64,000 nt of DNA, taken from Undaria pinnatifida. Its lineage: Eukaryota > Sar > Phaeophyceae > Laminariales > Alariaceae. The position numbers were made by a program, and so were the translations under genes. The first letter of the stretch is position 1, and each line of letters begins with the position of its first letter. Positions 32,085 to 45,075 of this stretch are shown here, one piece after another. Location of the stretch: positions 124,001 to 188,000 of the forward strand of contig JABAKD010000012.1 of NCBI GenBank assembly GCA_012845835.1, in the 5' to 3' direction. The notes under the pieces are model-generated. The model saw only the letters and a list, made by a program, of their open reading frames with translations, was not told where the DNA came from and did no database searches.

Positions 32085-32299
32085 GCTTTAGTTACTCACA
32101 AAAAATTACGCTATTAACATGATACGATTTTACCTCTTGAGTGACCGCTCCGTCAAATTAAACCAGTAGTCTACATAAAGGCTAAAATATATCCTTCGAC
32201 GCGACCAAAATGACCAGTCGCTCATAAAATATATAATTACAGATGCTGCAAGTGTGCTTGAGATTCCCTGGGCCTAATACTCCCTGGTCGTACACCTGG

Positions 32300-33013
32300 C
32301 GGTCTTCTAGATCTGTGACCGCTTGTTTGCCAGCTTGCTAAAGCCATCGTTTATTCTCATGCCCTCGCTCCTTTGACTCTCGAGGATCTTTGTCCACCAG
32401 CCTTTGCTCCGGATTTCCGTGTCTCAAACCATGCTTTCCATCGTGGATATCATTTCCTGCGCTGTCAGCTCCGGCGAGGTGTCCAGACCGTCTACGGCCT
32501 GCGCTTTGAACGCCATCGTGAGCTCACGACACCTCTTCACGCTAAACTTGCCAGTCGGTCAGGCTGCACCATCGCGTGTGGCTTGCCTCGGTGGGAGATT
32601 CGAAGTTGAATTTTCTCCACACGCAACCAGACAGTCCCGTTTCAGAGTGTTTCGACAATAATTGGGTTCGGTTGCGGTCACGTTGGGAGGCCCTCCGCTT
32701 TTACGACTTGGCGCAGTATCGCTGCTTTCTGAGTCCAGCTGCTATTGCCGGAGGAGCTCTGTATCTGCTGGTCTGTCGCGAGGTACGGATTGCCTCTGGG
32801 CGACTTGATGTACCCATTCCGCCATCGAAATACTTTGCCAGCCATCCTGGCTGCTTGTTTCACACGATACGGTTTGCCGGATTCCAAGCGATACACGGTC
32901 ACACACGCTTGCGTCGACTTGTAGTCGAGGTTTCCCTGATACGTCCTGGCTCGTCATCGCCGAGCATTGGAGGTGGCGTGGTCTCGAAGCGGAGCTGTTC
33001 GTGTCGGAGTTAG
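32300..33013 (-). pseudogene. Transposase-like remnant (U2)
   Basis: Counterpart of 10130-10846. The helix-turn-helix-like frame is 32902-32678, and the in-frame stop after ISTMESMV is shared with U1, so the decay predates the repeat. Confidence 0.3.
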
Positions 33014-33369
33014 TGGGGTTGAGTTGATGATGTGGATTCAAAATTGAATATTGTTCATGGGGATTTTGTTGGCGTGTGCTCAAACGGGTTCGAGGTTGAT
33101 TCTCAACCAATAAACTAGGCCTGACAAGTAGCTTTTCGATACCTGTGTCTATCTTCACCTTGTCGTGCATTGCTCTATCAAAAACTATCGAGATAGTGCT
33201 TTTTTAGTTCCATGAAGCGCCCTCTGGAGGCACGTGCAATCCGCCATTACTCGTGCTGTATTTGTTTGCACGACGTGAAAGTAGGCGCTTCTAATGAAAG
33301 CTCTCGACCATAACGTTTCGAGGTATACTCAATCAGTTCATTCACTAAATGCTATAGGGCCGGAGAGCG

Positions 33370-34470
33370 ATTAACCTGGGAGTTCAAAATGCGCCTTACG
33401 GGTGGATTCACCATAATATCGTAGACAAACGACTGATCATCCACCAACGACCATCTCTTCGTCGCACCAACGCGCGAGAACGATAGCCCAAAAATCGACA
33501 GCAGGGCTGTCAAGCACTGTAATATCCATAGCGCGGTAGAATACTACGGTGGCGTGGGCGGCATTGCTATTGGCTCAAACGATCTATCTCTGCCAGCACC
33601 AGGGGTGCTATCACGACCACTGAACCTCAACGTGCTGATTGACTGACAGCAGAGCTTCAGGACATTGCTGTCAACACGAAGCTCCAACCCTACCCGTCAT
33701 TGAAAATATTTTTGTGGGAGTGTTGTCCTCATATAAACCGTTCTGTCCACGATCGTCTGGCCCACCAAGTGTCTGTGCTTGTTCGTCATCCTAGAGGGTA
33801 CGAAACGACGCCCATGTTACCACCAGACACATTGCAGAGAACCACCTACTCCGGACTGCAGTCAAACACCTCAAAGGTGATGAAAATCAGGACATACAAC
33901 CGGACATGCTGTAGGTCCACGTCGTGCCGGGCGAGCCCTTTGAACAACTCGACCTCTTTGATCTGGGCTGGGACGTTCAGCGGCGACAGTGTGTTGCCTT
34001 GGGCGCAGAGGGTGGCGTCCCCGCCGGCCGTTACCAATGCAGGAGTCGCGGCAAAACTTGCTGTACCGAGCCGCTAAGTGAATGGGCGATCAGCCATTGG
34101 CGTTAATGGTAACCTTGGCCACCCTGTGATGCGCAGCAGGGCGACTGGGATGCCGCTGTACACCGTGTCCAACACCTGTACCGCCAAATGGAGGGACGTC
34201 GATTGTTGATAACCTCGGACGTTGATGTTCGCCTCTGTAGGCAGGAGGAAGTCGACGATGCCTACGTGCGCCCGGTTGTGTTGTAGAACACGGCATATTG
34301 TACAATGCCGTCTCGTGGAGGAAGTTGACGACATTCACCTTCACTCCTTGCTCCAGGACGGAGTTCGGTACTTCCAGGTGTCCGATGAGGGCGGCAACGT
34401 CCATCGAGGATACGTCATCGATGCTGTCGCGAGTGCTGATGGTGTGGAAAGAAGTGGGCCTCCTCAAGGG
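33370..34470 (-). pseudogene. Ankyrin-repeat pseudogene (U2)
   Basis: Counterpart of 11210-12300. Here the first repeat is more complete (MDVAALIGHLEVPNSVLEQG), because the 11-base deletion of U1 is absent. The same frameshifts separate later repeats, so the gene was dead before duplication. Confidence 0.62.
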
Positions 34471-34976
34471 CTGGGCAGAGCGGCCCATATGAAAACTACA
34501 TCCCATGGGCCGCGACCCGGGCCACGGTCTATCCTATTTTCAACATTCTTGGCCCGGTCCGGCCCATCCCACTTTCAAAATTCTTGGCCCGGCGTGGCCC
34601 GGCCCATGACAAGTTTCAGATCGGCCCGGCCTGGCCCGGTCCGGCTCGCAGCGTCATTTCTCGCGACATCCCATGCAGGCTCTAACGGTATACCTTAGAG
34701 CTCCACGGACACCCGCAAATCTCAAAATTGGATGTGGCGTGAACCGGCGATATATTACAGCATCTTTGGCTCACGCTCATGTATGAGCGGGCTTGGCGTT
34801 AGCCTAAAAACCTTTCACAAAAAATACCATTGGTCAAGTTTCTTTTCAATCACTGTAAGATTGTATTAACTACTGAGAATGCGCCAACCTGCTATCGATG
34901 TGGTATGCACCCCAACTAAGTCACCGCGGGCAACCGCGCGAGATCCTGCGAGTACCGGTACGAGTGTCCGCCAGTG

Positions 34977-35181
34977 ATTGATTCTACGATAGCCCCCCCC
35001 CCAAAACCAGCTATTTCTTTAACGAACGTTTCCTGGCTGCTTGACACGAGGAAGGATGCAATGAAAACCACATATTCACATATTGTCTTGTTTGCAAGGG
35101 ACTTTCGAACAGTGGCGTCGGGGAGCTGATTACAAAACCGGAAATTTCGTTGAAGAAAAATTGCGTAGAACGACTCCAGTG
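34977..35181. mobile_element. 205-bp segment absent from U1 (U2)
   Basis: U1 reads GTCCGCCAGTGTTTCAGCG without interruption at about 13188. U2 has 205 extra bases bounded by CCAGTG (34971-34976 and 35176-35181). The ends of the insert form an imperfect 12-bp inverted repeat sharing TTCTACG. This suits a small MITE with a 6-bp target duplication; deletion in U1 through CCAGTG microhomology is the alternative. Confidence 0.6.
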
Positions 35182-35579
35182 TTTCAGCGATTGTTTGAGC
35201 TATCGTCTGTGAGCGCTCGCGCTGTATCCAGCGAGCATCTCCGAGAGAACACAGGCGAGGCGCACGCGATCACCCGCGAGCTCCTTCGAAAACACTCGCG
35301 AGCGTCGCCAAGTGGTTTTACGTGCTCTTTGGAGTGGTTTTCCGAGTACTTGCGGGGTTCCGCGCGCAAGCGTATTCTTGAGTGCCCGTGATCTAACGAC
35401 AACAGGAACTCCCGCGGGCACCCGTGTGGAGTCGCATGGGAGATGGCGTGGGAATTCTCACAGTACTTTATACGGGAAGGCCCCCTACTAGGAACATCCA
35501 CGATGTACCGCGAGAACAATATTTGGAACCCACGGGTTCCCATGGGCACCCGTGGCGAACTGCGGTTCTGTCATTTAAT

Positions 35580-35757
35580 ACTCGTTGTTGTGGATATCTT
35601 TTCTTATTCTGATAGCTCCATTTCTTGCAGCAGCAGTATACAGCTACCAGGCCAACGGAGACGATGCCGATGACGTAAGGCATGACTGAAGACAGGCAAA
35701 CGAATCCGCCTACCACATACGCTACCAGCTCAGCAGTGGCCTTGTTGGTCGTACGAG
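35580..35757 (-). CDS. Hydrophobic candidate exon (U2)
   Basis: Counterpart of 13590-13771 with the same two hydrophobic segments. Differences are in the tail after CCCKKWSYQ. Confidence 0.3.
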
Positions 35758-36739
35758 CGAATAGCAGTATGGTAATTCATATATATATATGAATGGCGTT
35801 TGATGGCGCCCGCCCAATGAAGCACGCCCAAGACCTTGACTTCAGCCGCCAGTGGCATTTAAACACGCGGTGGTATGCATGCCCAAAGTTAAACGGCTCC
35901 TGAGATTGAAAATATTTGCGTTATGCGGAGAGCTGTCCCATGTTCAGCTAGGAGCTCGGGTAGAGGGATCTGGGAACTAAACGAGGGATCTGGGAATGGC
36001 GGCTGGGATTGAAACTGTTCGCGGAGAGCCAGCCCACGTTCAGCTAGGAGCTCGGATAGAGGGGTGTGGGACCAGAGCTCACCCCGAGGCTCTAGTCCCG
36101 CATGTCGACGTCAGACGAAAATACATTGCAGCTGAACGAGGGATCTGGTAATTGCGGAATTGAAAGAACGCCCAAACACCTCCTGGGCATCAAAATGGCG
36201 TGTATACGGAGCTAATTTGCAGTACTGCGTAAGGAGCTCGACAATTTTTTCAAAACATGAAATGGGCAGGGGCATGTGTGTGGGAAGGGTGGTCAATGCA
36301 TACCAGGAGTAGTATAGCGGTAGTGGTAGCAGCAGTACCGTAATACATGTATCAAGAGCGCGACGCCAAACTAAGCACTATGATCCCGCTCGCTCAATGA
36401 AGCGAGTCGAAAACATTCTGGGTGGTCGACGGTGGGCATTGTAAGGAGGTGAAATATGATGAGTGGCCGACGGTGGGCATTGTAAGGAGGTGAAATACGT
36501 AAGTGGACGTCAGACGAAAAAATGTGATGTCGCTCGCTCAACGAAGCTGGCCGATGACATTGTAAATGGCCGACGATGGGCATTCATTGTCAAGAGGTGG
36601 AAAACGGTAAGTGGCCGACGGTGGGCGTTGTATGGAGATGCCGCGTATGGCAACAAATGTTCATATATGAAACACAAAACACTACCCGGAACTCGCGCAA
36701 ATAATAGTTGAGCAAACCGAAGATCTTAGTAGTGGCCGT

Positions 36740-38105
36740 CGGTGGTGCATCCACGTCCTCCTCCTCCCGCCTACTGGTACACCAGGTATGTCTTTCTTCT
36801 TTCGGGTAGATCCGGACCTAGGTCCCCTGCACGAAATGACCGTTTTCAGTGTTTTTGCGTAGTTCTCGAGTGATTGGGTGGGGACACAGAGTGTCCCATG
36901 TAGGCCGGCCTATTGAGCAGGTCCTCGGCGAGTATTCACTTTGTTAGCCGTCTCGTAGTTAGTAGAGAAACAGCTTTAATATTTCCACAGAGCCCCGGAT
37001 AGCAATTGAGAACAGCGGTGCATGGCTCGTTACATTTCCTGACTACGCCGAGTAGATGACGCCAATTTTTTATCATACGAAAACGGCCAGTCATCTATCA
37101 AATCAGACAAATCCAGGCCTTTCAAGGCCATAGTCCATTGAGGCCGTGTAAATACGTTTTCATTACCATATATTCCGTCAACCCCCCCGTATATCTCTAA
37201 GTTTTCCTCCCCATTCACCTTTTTCGTAACGCTAACCTCTCCTTTTCTTAAATTATTCGTTTCACTTCTGTCTTGTACCCGCCAACTTCTCAGAAGACAG
37301 TACCTTTACTTGGTCTCCTTCTAACTCCTTCCATATTGTTGTCTTCGACTACGTTACCCCATCTTGTTGCAGCTCGCCCTTTGGACATTTTCTCCCATAC
37401 AGCCCTACTATCAGCTATGGTTGGCAACCTCGTTTCTGGCACATTCCTTACCCTACACCTGGCATTGCCAGTTCAACTTTATCACGTCTTTATTTTGTTG
37501 TAAGTGGGTAGAATCCTAGTCCTGCTCATAATACTGCGTTACTAGCATCCTAGTACCATGGTATATTTTTAGCTGCTGGTATGTGCACTGATTCCGGAAA
37601 TTTTACGGACATCGCGTTTCCTTTCCATACTTCTCCTGCATGCTCTAGGTTTGGTACAATCACATTCATCATAACACATATTTTAGTCATAGGGTCAAGG
37701 TGCGATTCTGTTAGGATCGTATCCATCTTCCCTTCTTGTGATTTACCATTTCCTATTACTTGCGCCATGTGTGCATCCCAAAAGCAGTCCTCTGAGATCT
37801 CGACGCCAAGGGGCATATATATTCTGGTCTACGATCGGAATTTCACCTTCTCCCCTCTTCCATTTGATTGGAGTGTCGGATTCATCTTATCTTCGTTACA
37901 TACAACTACTGCGCACTAATTTACGTTCGCGATGGCACTCTCCATTTCCTACTATGCTCTAGTGCATTCTCTGTATGTTCCTGCAATCCTTGAAGTGTTT
38001 CTGAGATCCCCGCGAAATCATCCGCATATATCAACCCCGACACCGCATTGTGACTCCTTGAGTCGAAGCCGCAAATCACTTTGCGGCTTCGACTGCTGCT
38101 ATCAT
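36740..38105 (-). pseudogene. LINE reverse-transcriptase remnant (U2)
   Basis: Same remnant, with YADD at 38028-38017. A 10-base loss near 38047 (relative to U1) removes residues just before the YADD region. Confidence 0.8.
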
Positions 38106-39035
38106 GTCATGAATAGATACCTTGAATAGATTGTGTGATAGTGTACAATCCCGGTCCAACTCCTTTTAAAACATAAACACATTTATTTGGACGTTTCCCC
38201 GTCCAGCATAACGACACTTCTCGCACATTCCGTTGTATTTTTGATAAGTCTCCACATCTCTCCTCCCAATTTCCCAGATTCATGTGAAGGGCGCAGGAAT
38301 ATGAGGCCGTCGATTTGGTACAACTAGCGATTTGTTAATGCCAACAGTTACTTGTTGTGCAGAAACGATTAGCCTGTGCTGCGCTGTGTGCTTGTTGGCG
38401 ATGCCACGTTCTCATCGGCAGTACCGGGTGTAATCTGCGAAAAAAAGAAACACGGCCGAGAATCGACAATCAGATGAAGAAAGCAAAAATAATCATAGAC
38501 TAGACTATACACATACAACCCGGCACCTTGTACCTGATACTTTCCGCATGGTACCTAGTACTGAATGCTCGAAAGAAAGCACAGCCCAGCAGGTCACAGC
38601 ACCGCACCCCAGGACAAAGGCGAGGCACCGCACGGCACCGCCCGGCGCTGCGATTCGCTGCTGAGCTTTGTCTGGGCAAATGCGTGCGGGGAGTTTATTT
38701 TTTGAGTCGCAGCGCAAAATGTCCTGTAGGAAGTACCAACAAACCTGGTGGCGTGTAAATATCAGTACCGGCACCTGGTATGATATGATAATACCTCGAG
38801 TGGTGCCTGGCATGTGTATGAAACGAGTATCTAGCGAAAATCACACAGCGCGGCACAGCACGTCAGAGCACCGCACAGTACCGGACCGCAGGACGTCCAA
38901 CCTACACAAAAAAGGACGGGGCAAAATATCTCTAAAATCATCTAAATCGTATTGGCAGAAACTACATATATTTTGAAGGAAGCAGCCGAAAAATGTCAAG
39001 AAGCAACTAACTGGAAAAATCAGCAACACAGACAT

Positions 39036-39164
39036 GTAGGATTATCCACTATGATATACAGACTACAGAGCCACTGTGACTTTGTGATCCAGTGAATAGA
39101 CTGTCCGATTCTAAGCCTGGTGTGCGTGCGTTCGAATCCCGGTATCATCGGCGGGAAAAAATGC
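39036..39164 (+). mobile_element. SINE-like copy a (U2)
   Basis: Counterpart of 17059-17178, nearly identical. Confidence 0.58.
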
Positions 39165-39709
39165 TATACAGTAGTTTGACTACGATATAAGAGACGGTTC
39201 GGCGAGCCGAAATATATATCTTATATCCGGTTTTCTCTTAGTTCGGTTTAAGAGATTGCAATGTTCCCCTACATCGAACGCACGATATAAGATAATTTTA
39301 TCTTATACCGTAGCCAAATTCATACCCACCGAAAACGAAAATAATATCTGCGTGCTCACGCTTGCTACGCTCTATGTATACCTATGCCCCTTCCCCCCCC
39401 CGCGAAGAGCAGTCTTCCAAACGTGTTTGACATGAATGGACACGAGTGCCTGATGCGTATATGTACCCGTCCTCGAAAAAACAAAAAAGTGGAAGGCTGC
39501 CCGCTGCACAGTGCACGGCGTTTGGAGGCGTGTGCATGTGTTGTGTGCGCGGCACTACTTTCCCGAAAGCTTGATGCAACAAGAGAAACTGTCGGAGAAT
39601 GAGACGAAAATTCTCCCATATCGGATTTTTCGTGACAATCCGATAGAGTTGTCTTGTATCCGAAATTTCTCTAATATCGACTATCTTATATCGTAGCCAC
39701 TACTGTATA
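39165..39709. mobile_element. Mariner-like MITE (U2)
   Basis: Same as 17188-17732, with TATA at both ends (39165-39168 and 39706-39709). Confidence 0.72.
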
Positions 39710-39926
39710 GGATTATCCACTAGACCACAGAGTTACTGCGACTTTGCGGTCTAGTCGATAGATTCTCGGCTTCTGAGCCTGATGTGCCGGGGTTCGAATC
39801 CCGGTATCATCGGAGGGGGGGGGCGGGGGCGGGTGACACTCATAACAAAAGGAAACGGTGGGAATTCGAAGCAGCTGAACAATCGACTATGTGGTCTAGT
39901 GGATAGACTGTCCGCCTCTCTCTGAG
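39710..39926 (+). mobile_element. SINE-like copy b and 5' half of copy c (U2)
   Basis: Counterpart of 17733-17949. One substitution in the flank of box A (TTTGCGGTCTAG). Confidence 0.68.
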
Positions 39927-40765
39927 GGTGTGTCTCAACTTGTTCGTCGAAGGCCTTGTTGGAACGGTTGGAATGCAACGAGGCTGTTCGCATTCGTTCA
40001 TTTCAGCCCGTGTGTGCCCAATCGATGTGAAACTAGTGAATTCTGGGCAAGCGACCCGAACAAATAATAGTGCAACGGACTTTTGCGGCGGGGCCGCGTG
40101 CAGCTCGACTCTACGCCAGAGGTACCTTCACGTGGGCAGCGATTGCTCCTGGCACAGAGAACATCCTCACACCCATATAGATCTGAAGGCAAGCATCACA
40201 GACGACGGTGCTAACCATCCAAGTGGCACGATCGGGACCCATCCAGAAGTTGTGATATTGCCCTCGTGTCTCGAACGAACATCGGTGCCACACTTTTCCC
40301 AGAATATATATATCGCCAGAGCCTCGTTCGCAGCCCTGTGTTTTTGCTCGTCTTCGTGAGCCTCCTGGTCAGGCGATTGCGGTATCGCTTGGCTCCTGCC
40401 GCGGGCGAGCCCTACGGCGTCGACATACGCCCCACCCCGTGAGTCCTAAACCATCTAAAATGTGCACCCATACCCGCGTGGGCCTCAATCCTATGAAGAA
40501 CCGATTCCAGCACTAATCAGTAATTAGACTAGACTAGTTAGCTGCTGTAAATCTCGTTCCAAGTAGGCCGTTCTGTTTTGCTGAACAACATTAACTCTAC
40601 TTTGTTACCTGGTACATATTACTTCTTCTTCCACACTATGACGGTCAAAGGGGTGGGAAAGCTAGGAATCTGTTCGAATTGATAACCAATCAACAGCAAG
40701 CAAAAATACCTGTCGTTCCAGGTTCCAAGCGTTCCAATGCCTTTTGCGGGGAGCTAAGACACCCC
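39927..40765. mobile_element. hAT-like element (U2)
   Basis: 839-bp counterpart of 17950-18790, bounded by CTGAG on both sides. An extra T in a T run near 40342 breaks the long interior frame seen in U1. Confidence 0.66.
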
Positions 40766-41085
40766 CTGAGCCTGATATGCGCGGGTTCGAATCCCGATAT
40801 CATCGGGGGGCGGGGGGCGGGTGGGGGGAGAGAAAGGATACACTCATAAAAGAAGGAGACGGTGGGAATATAAACGAAGCAGATAGATGAAAAATCAAGA
40901 AACAACTGGAAAAACCAGCAAAAAAAGAAAGTAAAAAGGGGGGAGCAAGAAACTGTCCCGCACAGGCAGCAAAAAGCGGCTAGTTTGTAGGAAGTTCAAC
41001 TTACTACACAAGAAGGAAAGAAAAATCGCGAAAATCTTCCAAAATCGTGTTGAGGCAGAAAACAAACTTGAAGGAAACAGCTGAA
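40766..41085 (+). mobile_element. SINE-like copy c, 3' half (U2)
   Basis: Counterpart of 18791-19110 with an intact B-box. Confidence 0.62.
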
Positions 41086-41826
41086 CAGCCAAGCGAAACA
41101 ATTGGGATAACTATGGAACCTGGTCTCTCACGGGGTCCCGGTGTCGAAGAGGAGAGAGAGGGCGGTCCCGGAGTCTGGTACTCGTCGCAGAGCGGGAGTC
41201 GAAGCGGAGAGGGCGTCGCAGAGCTGGAGTCGAAGCGGAGAGGGCGTCGCGGTGCTGAGGTCCCTTGACGATCGTCCCCATAGCGGACCCACGCTGAAAA
41301 CCTTTCTTTCTTGTGTGTAGCAAGGAGATGCTAAAGCTATTAATAAAGTGACGGTGGGCTTATTCCCTTCGTCATGCGGCGGGATCATCTTTCGGTGGCT
41401 GACCTTCCGGGGACGGGTCAACGCCGTCTATGACGGGTGACGCCGTTCGCGACCCGGGATCGACCCGGGATCGTGTATTGCCTGACCGGTGACGTGTCCT
41501 CTCGCGCATGTGTGTACGCGATCTACGATAGGTATCTACGACCCTGTCTTCCACGTAAACGAGCAGAAACAAAAGCAATAGGTGGATCGATAAATCAAAG
41601 AATAGCCCGACCGAATTCCGCAAGTAATCGACGGAGGCGGTGTCCAAGTGGGACCTCCGGAGATGCCAGGGATGCACCAACCGAGCACTTTCAGCAGAAA
41701 GATGAAAATAACTAGCTCCATGCAAAATGCGTAAGTGGCCGAGTGTATACAGGAGCAGTGCCACGGTAGTACAAATAGTGGTCTAGGAGCGCGAATAGAG
41801 GGATCTATCTGGGAACTGAACGAGGG

Positions 41827-41859
<33 letters not shown>
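41827..41859. repeat. (ACT)11 microsatellite (U2)
   Basis: Eleven units, the same as U1. Confidence 0.95.
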
Positions 41860-42716
41860 GCTGTGGGAAGTTGAAATGAAGCAGAGAAGAACGTTTTTCT
41901 GCAAAATTATACTTGACCAAAGTTACTGGCGGTTTTCTGTTTTTTTGTATCCCCGTTACTTGCAGCGGTTCACCGCTACATGCCTAACGGAGACGACGGC
42001 GACGGGGTAAGGAATGGCTGAAGACGCACTCCTCTAACCCTAATCACACGGACAGCGCCGATAAGGGCATTGCACGCTGTCACAGAGCACATGCCCCCAG
42101 AGACTATCGGAAAGTCGGAAAGTCTGCAACAAGAATGGTTTTCAAACTAATGATCAGGCGGTGTCGAAACGGGGTGTCGACAGAAGTATCCCCCCGCATT
42201 TTTCGGTGCACTTTCTCGTAACCATGTTGCGACGCTGCGCATGACTACTGCTGTGTGCTGCTGCTGTTCACTGTAGCTTCGGCACATACATACATGAAGT
42301 ACTCTTGTGATCTCAGTGCTCCTACGTCAAGATACACGGCCAACAAAACAGCTTCCGTAGCGCGGTGGAAGCGGGAATCTCATCAGCATCGCACCATCCC
42401 GTCCTCCGATGCTGCGCGAATATAACCTCCTGGTGGTCCTGGTATCATGGTATTTAAAGCTGATATCGTACGGGCCGTCTACGACAACGGGCGGTCCGTC
42501 TACGATGGAAAGGCCCCTGGCTCAATTAGCTAGGCTCAATAGGATGGCTAAAGAATCACGGAAGAATTCCACGAGACTGGCACAAATACAAATCGAAATG
42601 CTGATACGCCGTGTACCATGCAGAGCTGCCCGCCTACGCGCACTCTGGCTTTCGCTCGTCCCCGTAGACCTCTCTTTCATCGAAGCGCACAACAAGAAGC
42701 AATAATATTTAATAAG

Positions 42717-43164
42717 ATGTCGAAAGTAGGAAGCAACGACAACAACGACGGCGTCGGCGGCGGTGGCGGCCGCGGCAGCGGGCAAGCAATGGCATTGACG
42801 GTGAGCGAAAGGGGTGTTTTGTCTCTGGCTGTACGAGTATAAATTGTTGTATTAGGTATCAGTACGTACTGCTGTAGACTAGACTATTAATAGTGCGGTT
42901 TGTTTTATCGTCAACAGGTCGCACTCGGCGTGTCCGAGTATTGGCTGTATAATTCATACCAAGTAGGTACGCATGCTGTCATGAGAAGAGCCGTCGATGA
43001 GAGGTGCCCGCTGCTGGATATTTCGTCACCTCCTCCTCATAGTAGCAACCTCTGTGATAGCACTACTGTTCACCTTGCTTGAGATGGCTGGACCAGATTT
43101 AGACGGTATCATGGATGTCAGAGCTGCAGTAGTACTCGAAGGCCGGGGAGATAACGCAAACCAG
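42717..43164 (+). CDS. Candidate 5' exons, with signal-anchor-like N-terminus (U3)
   Basis: Same arrangement as in U2. Model 1 exons: 42717-42800, 42918-42962 and 43084-43164. Model 2 starts at ATG 42997 with the same hydrophobic stretch. The intron before 42918 has 6 extra bases relative to U2, which does not affect coding. One substitution changes E to A in the Gly-rich exon. Confidence 0.36.
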
Positions 43165-44787
43165 GTAACACGCAACAACGACACACACACCCCGCTTAAA
43201 TCTTTCAAGGCCGATCTTCTCGAAACTAGCGTGGGCATACACCACGGAAATGGTGGCTTTCGAAATTCCTCGTCAAGCTCGTTCCATGCGGGCGTTTCTC
43301 TTAGTTGGTGCTGTCCATGTTATCGGGAAAGTCAGCTTTGGAAATCGTCCGAAGCGGTCGGTGTGCTTCGTCGCGTGTCATTCTGTGTGATACTCATCTC
43401 ACTCGTACCGTTCTCGCGATGTTTGCTAGATGAGGCAACGTATTAATACTCGTATAGTATACCGGTGCGAAGTTGTCTATGCTCCTCACCCGCCGTGTTG
43501 GTTTGATGCTGGGACGAGATTGCACGGCTGGCATCACAGAGCTACCGCAAACAAAAAAAGCATACGAGACCGGCGAGCTACATACCCGTCTCACGCACTG
43601 CTCGCGAAGTCATTAGTTTATTATTAATAATGGTGTCGTGATACTGCGGTAATCATAGATAATCCGAATTGCTACCGTCCTACAGTATCGCCGCCCGCTG
43701 TGTTCTCCTGAATTTATCGCGCAAGTCGTGTTGGTTTGTTGACCATGCGCAGCTGATGATGCGAGTAATAATGATGTAATCGTCCTCCTTGCCTTATCCC
43801 AGAGTTAGTTCCCGCGCGCGGACAGAGGACTTCCGAACCCCGTCTGTCACGTATGACAGCACGATAACCTGCCTCTCCGCCCACTCGGTTCACCCGATGT
43901 GTTTTCCATTGAGAAACGACCGGTAGGTACGTAGTCAGCCGTAGATTCAGAATTAATTCTAGCTGCCAATGGTTCGACCATGATTCGCAAGGATTCCAGG
44001 TTATGTATTATTCATTCGTACACGACGAGTCGGGTGACCGACAGAACACACACAACAAGCACATATGCTACGACGTGCATACCGGGTGCAATACGCGGCT
44101 GTTTCGCAATCCATCCGGAAAATATCTGATCTAGATCGAAAAGCGGTAGGTGTCCGTTCATGAAACATCAAACAAATAATCAGTTTTGATCTTCTTCCGC
44201 TAGATATTTTCATATCATAGGTCGATGCTCATCATGTTGGTAAGCCGCGTGATTCGTCGATCGTGGGTTTCCTACATTCCGCGTTGTGAGGATATACAGG
44301 ACGCAGATAGTGTAGGTCGGTGATGACGTGATACCTCCTCACTTGTTCCAACCTCTGGATGCTATATATTTGCCAAAGGTTCACCACTGTTTTCTCCCCG
44401 ATTCTGTCTATATCTTTGCACGTTTTGTCCAGCTCCATATCTTCCCAATGTTTGTATCAGAGAGGTTCAACCCTTTACTTACCATTCCATCTTTACATTC
44501 GGAATTATTCTCCTGCTCGATCCTTCGTCATAGCTCAGATCCACCGGATCAGATTTCAATAGCAAGCACCACCCCCACTGGGGTGCTTGCCCTCATTTTT
44601 ATCGCGAGATGGGTTCAACAGTTTCATCCCTCTTCGACCCGCATCGAATTGTGCATAACACACGCTTGGCACTTTGTATCTGCCGCCAATTATCGGAAAA
44701 AAAAAATCTTTTGGGGGACAAGCACTCGCGAAATAGAGAGCACCGGGGATGCTGACCTGAAGATATAAATATATATATGGTGACCTG

Positions 44788-45075
44788 ATGCCCTCTAACA
44801 TCTTAACAGCGCGTAGTCTAATTGTATACCGATTACAAAGTCGTTTCAGTGAGGGGACCGTCGACGGTTTGTTTGCTCGATTTCAAGACAAGCCCTACTC
44901 CCCTAAAATCGGCCGAGCCCCATCCCCCCCGCCCCCAATCCCCTCCCCTCCACTCACCCCGCCCCGCGTCCCACCCCCACCTCCTTTCCAATGGATTATT
45001 AACGTGCAATCCGTTGAGTCCGGGAAGCTTGAACACGTTCTGCACACAAGTGACACAGATCTAGAAATCTCAGAA
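44788..45075 (+). CDS. Possible proline-rich exon (U3)
   Basis: Same as the U2 copy at the protein level, with the same donor. This part of U3 is free of the indel noise seen further downstream. Confidence 0.28.

Larger units (their letters stand above)
20485..42460. repeat. Tandem macro-repeat unit U2 (21,976 bp)
   Basis: Same landmark order as U1. It carries the poly-C-rich insertion (29645-31042), the 293-bp segment (31792-32084) and the 205-bp segment (34977-35181), and has an empty site for the U1 MITE near 34727. From 20485 to about 49.6 kb (in U3) the U2 and U3 sequences are almost the same. U2 keeps the only uninterrupted version of the acidic-tail reading frame at 31230-31802, but has a frameshift in the main gene. 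Confidence 0.97.
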
